NCBI GenBank assembly: GCA_019694835.1
Contig: JAIBBE010000207.1
Location: 11,185 to 75,184, forward strand
Direction of reading: 5' to 3'
DNA length: 64,000 bases
DNA from: Fimbriimonadaceae bacterium
GTDB lineage: Bacteria; Armatimonadota; Fimbriimonadia; Fimbriimonadales; Fimbriimonadaceae
Shown: positions 62,011-64,000 of the stretch, in pieces
How the letters are laid out: the number at the start of each line of letters is the position of its first letter
Position numbering within the stretch: position 1 is the first letter of the stretch
The notes under the pieces: model-generated
Seen by the model: the letters and a program-made list of their open reading frames with translations, nothing else
What the model was told of the DNA's origin: nothing
Databases searched by the model: none
Made by a program: the position numbers and the translations under genes

Positions 62011-63560
62011 TTCGAGATGACGATCCGGCCTTGGTCCTTCATTTCGGTCGGCCGATGGGCTTTGAAGTAGCTGACGAGCGCGTCGATATCCAGCAAGCCG
62101 GTGTCGATGCGTCTGCCCTTCGCGTTCTTCAGAACCGTATGCGCGTCGCCGCCATTCGCCATGAACGTGTTGAGCACCACGGTGTAAGTTCTGAGCGTAT
62201 CGAGCGGCTGCCCATTGATGACCGCCTCGATGATGCGGCTGCCTTCCGGCTTCGAGAGATCAACTTTGTATGAAGTGCCGGCCGAGACATGGACGAGCGC
62301 GCCCGAGCCTTCGGGCAAGGTCTTCACGCCGATCTCCAGCGACCGCCGAATTTCATCACCCGTCAGCGAAAGGAGGGTCAGGGTGTTGTTGAACGGCTGA
62401 ACGGCGACCGCTTCCGCGTAGGTGATGGGACCGGGCTCGATCGTCGCGCGAATACCGCCGCCGTTCATCATCGCGAATTCGGCCCCCGCCTTTTTGGTGT
62501 ATTCCAGCTGAGCGTCGGCGATCACGTTGCCCATCGGCGACTCGCTCGTTCGATTGCCCCCTTGCGCGATGCCGTTGTCCGTTTGGCCGACCACCTCGTT
62601 GGCGGCGGCGAGAATCGGCTTCTGAAGGGCAGCGACAAAGGACGCCGCGACGGGATCCTCTGGAATCGTGTCGTCGAGGACGCGAGGCGGCTCCTTGCTC
62701 CAGCTCTTGACCCTGCCTTTGTCGTCGAACTTGACCTCCAGTCGCCCGATCACCTTCCCCCACTCCCAGGCCTGGACCACCAGAACCGTATTGCCTTCGG
62801 GTCCCTTCGAGACCGTCGGGTAGGGGCCAGAGGCCTTGGGAAAATCGGGGTTTGCGTACTCACCGAGAAGGGAGTGTGAGTGGCCACCAACAATCACGTC
62901 GACGCCTTTGACCTTCGCCGCCAGCGTGCCCGTCTCGACGTCGTATCCGCAGTGGGTGACCAGCACGATCTTGTCGATGCCTTCCTGGGTGAGTTTGTCG
63001 ACCTCGGCCTGCACACTTGGGACAAGATCCTTCATCGCGATGTTCGCGCCCGGCGAGGAAATGCTGGGCAGGTCTTCTGTCACCGCTCCCACGAGCCCAA
63101 TCCGCTGCTTCCCGACCGTAATCACGGTCGATGGTTTGACCTTCTCGCGAAGCTCAGGCTCCTTGGAGAAGTCGGCATTCGCGCAAAGCACCGGGAAGTT
63201 CGCGTGATTGATGAACCGGCGCAGAGTAGCCGGTCCCTTGTCGAACTCATGGTTGCCGAGAGCCATTGCGGTGTAGCCGAAGGAGTTCATGAAGGCGAGG
63301 TCGGCGAGGCCCTCATAGACGTTGAAGTACATCGTGCCTTGAAACACGTCGCCCGCCGAGAGCAGGATCGGGTTCTTGTCCTTCGCCATCCGCTCCTTGA
63401 CATAAGTCGCCATGCGCGCGTAGCCCCCGTATGACTTGCCCTTGATCATCGTCGCCTCGACCCGCGCGTGGCAGTCGTTGGTGTGCAAGATCGTCAGGGT
63501 GAAATCGGCCTGGGCGAGGGTGGCGAGGCAAAGGAGCGAAGCGGCGAAGATCCGTTTCAT
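62007..63560 (-). CDS. Secreted 5'-nucleotidase (UshA-like)
   Basis: 517 residues from the ATG at 63560. Signal peptide about 1-18 (MKRIFAASLLCLATLAQA). Metallophosphoesterase domain: 'ILHTNDCHARVE' (~24-35), 'GNHEFD' (~97), 'VTHCGYDVETG' (~200) and 'GGHSHSLLG' (~223) carry the two-metal site. C-terminal 5'-nucleotidase domain (~335-500): 'SPMGNVIADAQLEY', 'MNGGGIRATIEPG', 'LNTFMANGGDAH'. It dephosphorylates extracellular nucleotides. It heads the cluster with the ACAD-like and pth genes. Confidence 0.93.
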   Translation of the reverse strand: MKRIFAASLLCLATLAQADFTLTILHTNDCHARVEATMIKGKSYGGYARMATYVKERMAKDKNPILLSAGDVFQGTMYFNVYEGLADLAFMNSFGYTAMALGNHEFDKGPATLRRFINHANFPVLCANADFSKEPELREKVKPSTVITVGKQRIGLVGAVTEDLPSISSPGANIAMKDLVPSVQAEVDKLTQEGIDKIVLVTHCGYDVETGTLAAKVKGVDVIVGGHSHSLLGEYANPDFPKASGPYPTVSKGPEGNTVLVVQAWEWGKVIGRLEVKFDDKGRVKSWSKEPPRVLDDTIPEDPVAASFVAALQKPILAAANEVVGQTDNGIAQGGNRTSESPMGNVIADAQLEYTKKAGAEFAMMNGGGIRATIEPGPITYAEAVAVQPFNNTLTLLSLTGDEIRRSLEIGVKTLPEGSGALVHVSAGTSYKVDLSKPEGSRIIEAVINGQPLDTLRTYTVVLNTFMANGGDAHTVLKNAKGRRIDTGLLDIDALVSYFKAHRPTEMKDQGRIVISK

Positions 63561-63632
63561 GGCAGAGCCGATTTTACTTGCTTGCTGCCCCGATCGCGTC
63601 GTAGCTTCGCGCTGCCACCCCGCCAGCCACGC

Positions 63633-63774
63633 CCCCCTCATCTCCGGTTTCGGGGGATCTGGCCGCGAGGGACGAGCGTGCATGAGGGGGAGCAATCCTC
63701 CGGGTGCCGAGCGGTCGTCGATTGCCCTCAAAATTACTCTCCCCCATCGCGCGCTCGTGCCTCGCGGCGAAGCC
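63633..63774. repeat. Dispersed palindromic element, second copy
   Basis: Outer 9-base arms CCCCCTCAT (63633-63641) and ATGAGGGGG (63682-63690). A long inverted pair spans left arm CCGCGAGGGACGAGCG to AGCAAT (63663-63696) and right arm ATTACTCTCCCCCATCGCGC to CTCGCGG (63733-63767). GTCGTCGATTGCCC lies between. The same blocks occur in the same order at 25769-25985. Non-coding, between the 5'-nucleotidase and the last gene. Confidence 0.7.
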
Positions 63775-63797
63775 CCTCTCAGGGAGTGAGATGGGAG

Positions 63798-64000
63798 TTA
63801 GGCTGCCTGCAGCTCCAAAGTCGCAGCTGAAGACGACGAGCCGCTCCAGAGAACGACGGAATTGCTGGCAATACTCGTGTTGCTGCCGCGCTGGGCGGTG
63901 ATGCGGAACTCGATATAGCTGCCAGGGGTCCAGGTCGTTAGGAACTTCGCTTTCGTGGTGGAACCGAAAAGTGCCCAGGTGCCGGAGGCGCTGGTGCGAT
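63798..64000 (-). CDS. C-terminal end of a fibronectin-III-like protein (5' part beyond window)
   Basis: Open frame from the window edge to TAA at 63798-63800, 66 residues: 'TWALFGSTTKAKFLTTWTPG' then SYIEFRITAQRGSNTS. This has the strand pattern of a fibronectin type III domain ending in a Ser/Ala-rich tail (SSSSAATLELQAA). Probably the end of a secreted or cell-surface protein. The fold call is by eye. Confidence 0.5.
   Translation of the reverse strand, partial: RTSASGTWALFGSTTKAKFLTTWTPGSYIEFRITAQRGSNTSIASNSVVLWSGSSSSAATLELQAA

Overview
The window is GC-rich, about 64 kb of bacterial chromosome with dense genes on both strands. It reads like ordinary chromosome with an accessory flavour, not a phage or plasmid. 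The best guess at source is an Armatimonadota (Fimbriimonadia-like) bacterium. The grounds are a classical-prepilin/DUF1559-type protein with an '[18 protein letters not shown]' post-helix segment, PEP-CTERM sorted proteins, a DUF1800 protein, a dockerin-like remnant, a B12-dependent ribonucleotide reductase carrying an intein, and many secreted proteins of unknown function. This is inference from family composition; no rRNA is present.

Layout. 0-5 kb: an ArsR-type repressor running off the left edge with its own promoter and operator, smc, and a small unknown gene. 4.7-8.3 kb: a DUF389 membrane protein overlapping a CPA1-type Na+/H+ antiporter, then a membrane-anchored protein apparently split over two overlapping frames. 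8.4-10.7 kb: accD behind a structured leader, and xylB. 10.7-22 kb: secreted proteins (lipoprotein, beta-propeller, PEP-CTERM protein, DUF1800), a GAF-GAF histidine kinase and a 1370-residue TPR protein with a toxin-like tail architecture. 22-26 kb: a protein carrying two copies of a pilin-like motif, a DinG/XPD helicase coupled to an esterase, and a nested palindromic repeat. 26-28.6 kb: a complete TPP riboswitch directly in front of a prepilin-like gene, then a solitary atpD with a terminator. 28.7-35.2 kb: TPR protein, M16 protease, secreted beta-rich protein, clan GH-A-like protein, metal-binding-like CxxC protein, uvrC. 35.3-39.2 kb: a Phd/VapC toxin-antitoxin operon, a DinB-like gene with a palindromic operator, and an NtrB/NtrC-like pair whose regulator has no DNA-binding domain. 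39.2-48.9 kb: HIT, VOC, esterase, serC, ligD, a pilin-derived protein, PEP-CTERM protein, moxR, an epimerase. 49-50.7 kb: decayed, repeat-rich DNA plus a DUF4258/DUF2283 pair. 50.7-56 kb: nrdR-nrdJ operon with an intein inserted at the catalytic cysteine. 56-64 kb: secreted and membrane unknowns, tRNA-Gln with a RlaP-like nucleotidyltransferase, then a pth / acyl-CoA dehydrogenase-like / 5'-nucleotidase cluster, a second copy of the palindromic repeat, and the tail of an FnIII-like protein.

Most noteworthy: the TPP riboswitch controlling a prepilin-like gene; relics of the pilin/DUF1559 fold in two non-pilin proteins; nested dispersed palindromes; well-formed promoter/operator pairs at four repressor-type genes; and the split gene at 7.1-8.3 kb.
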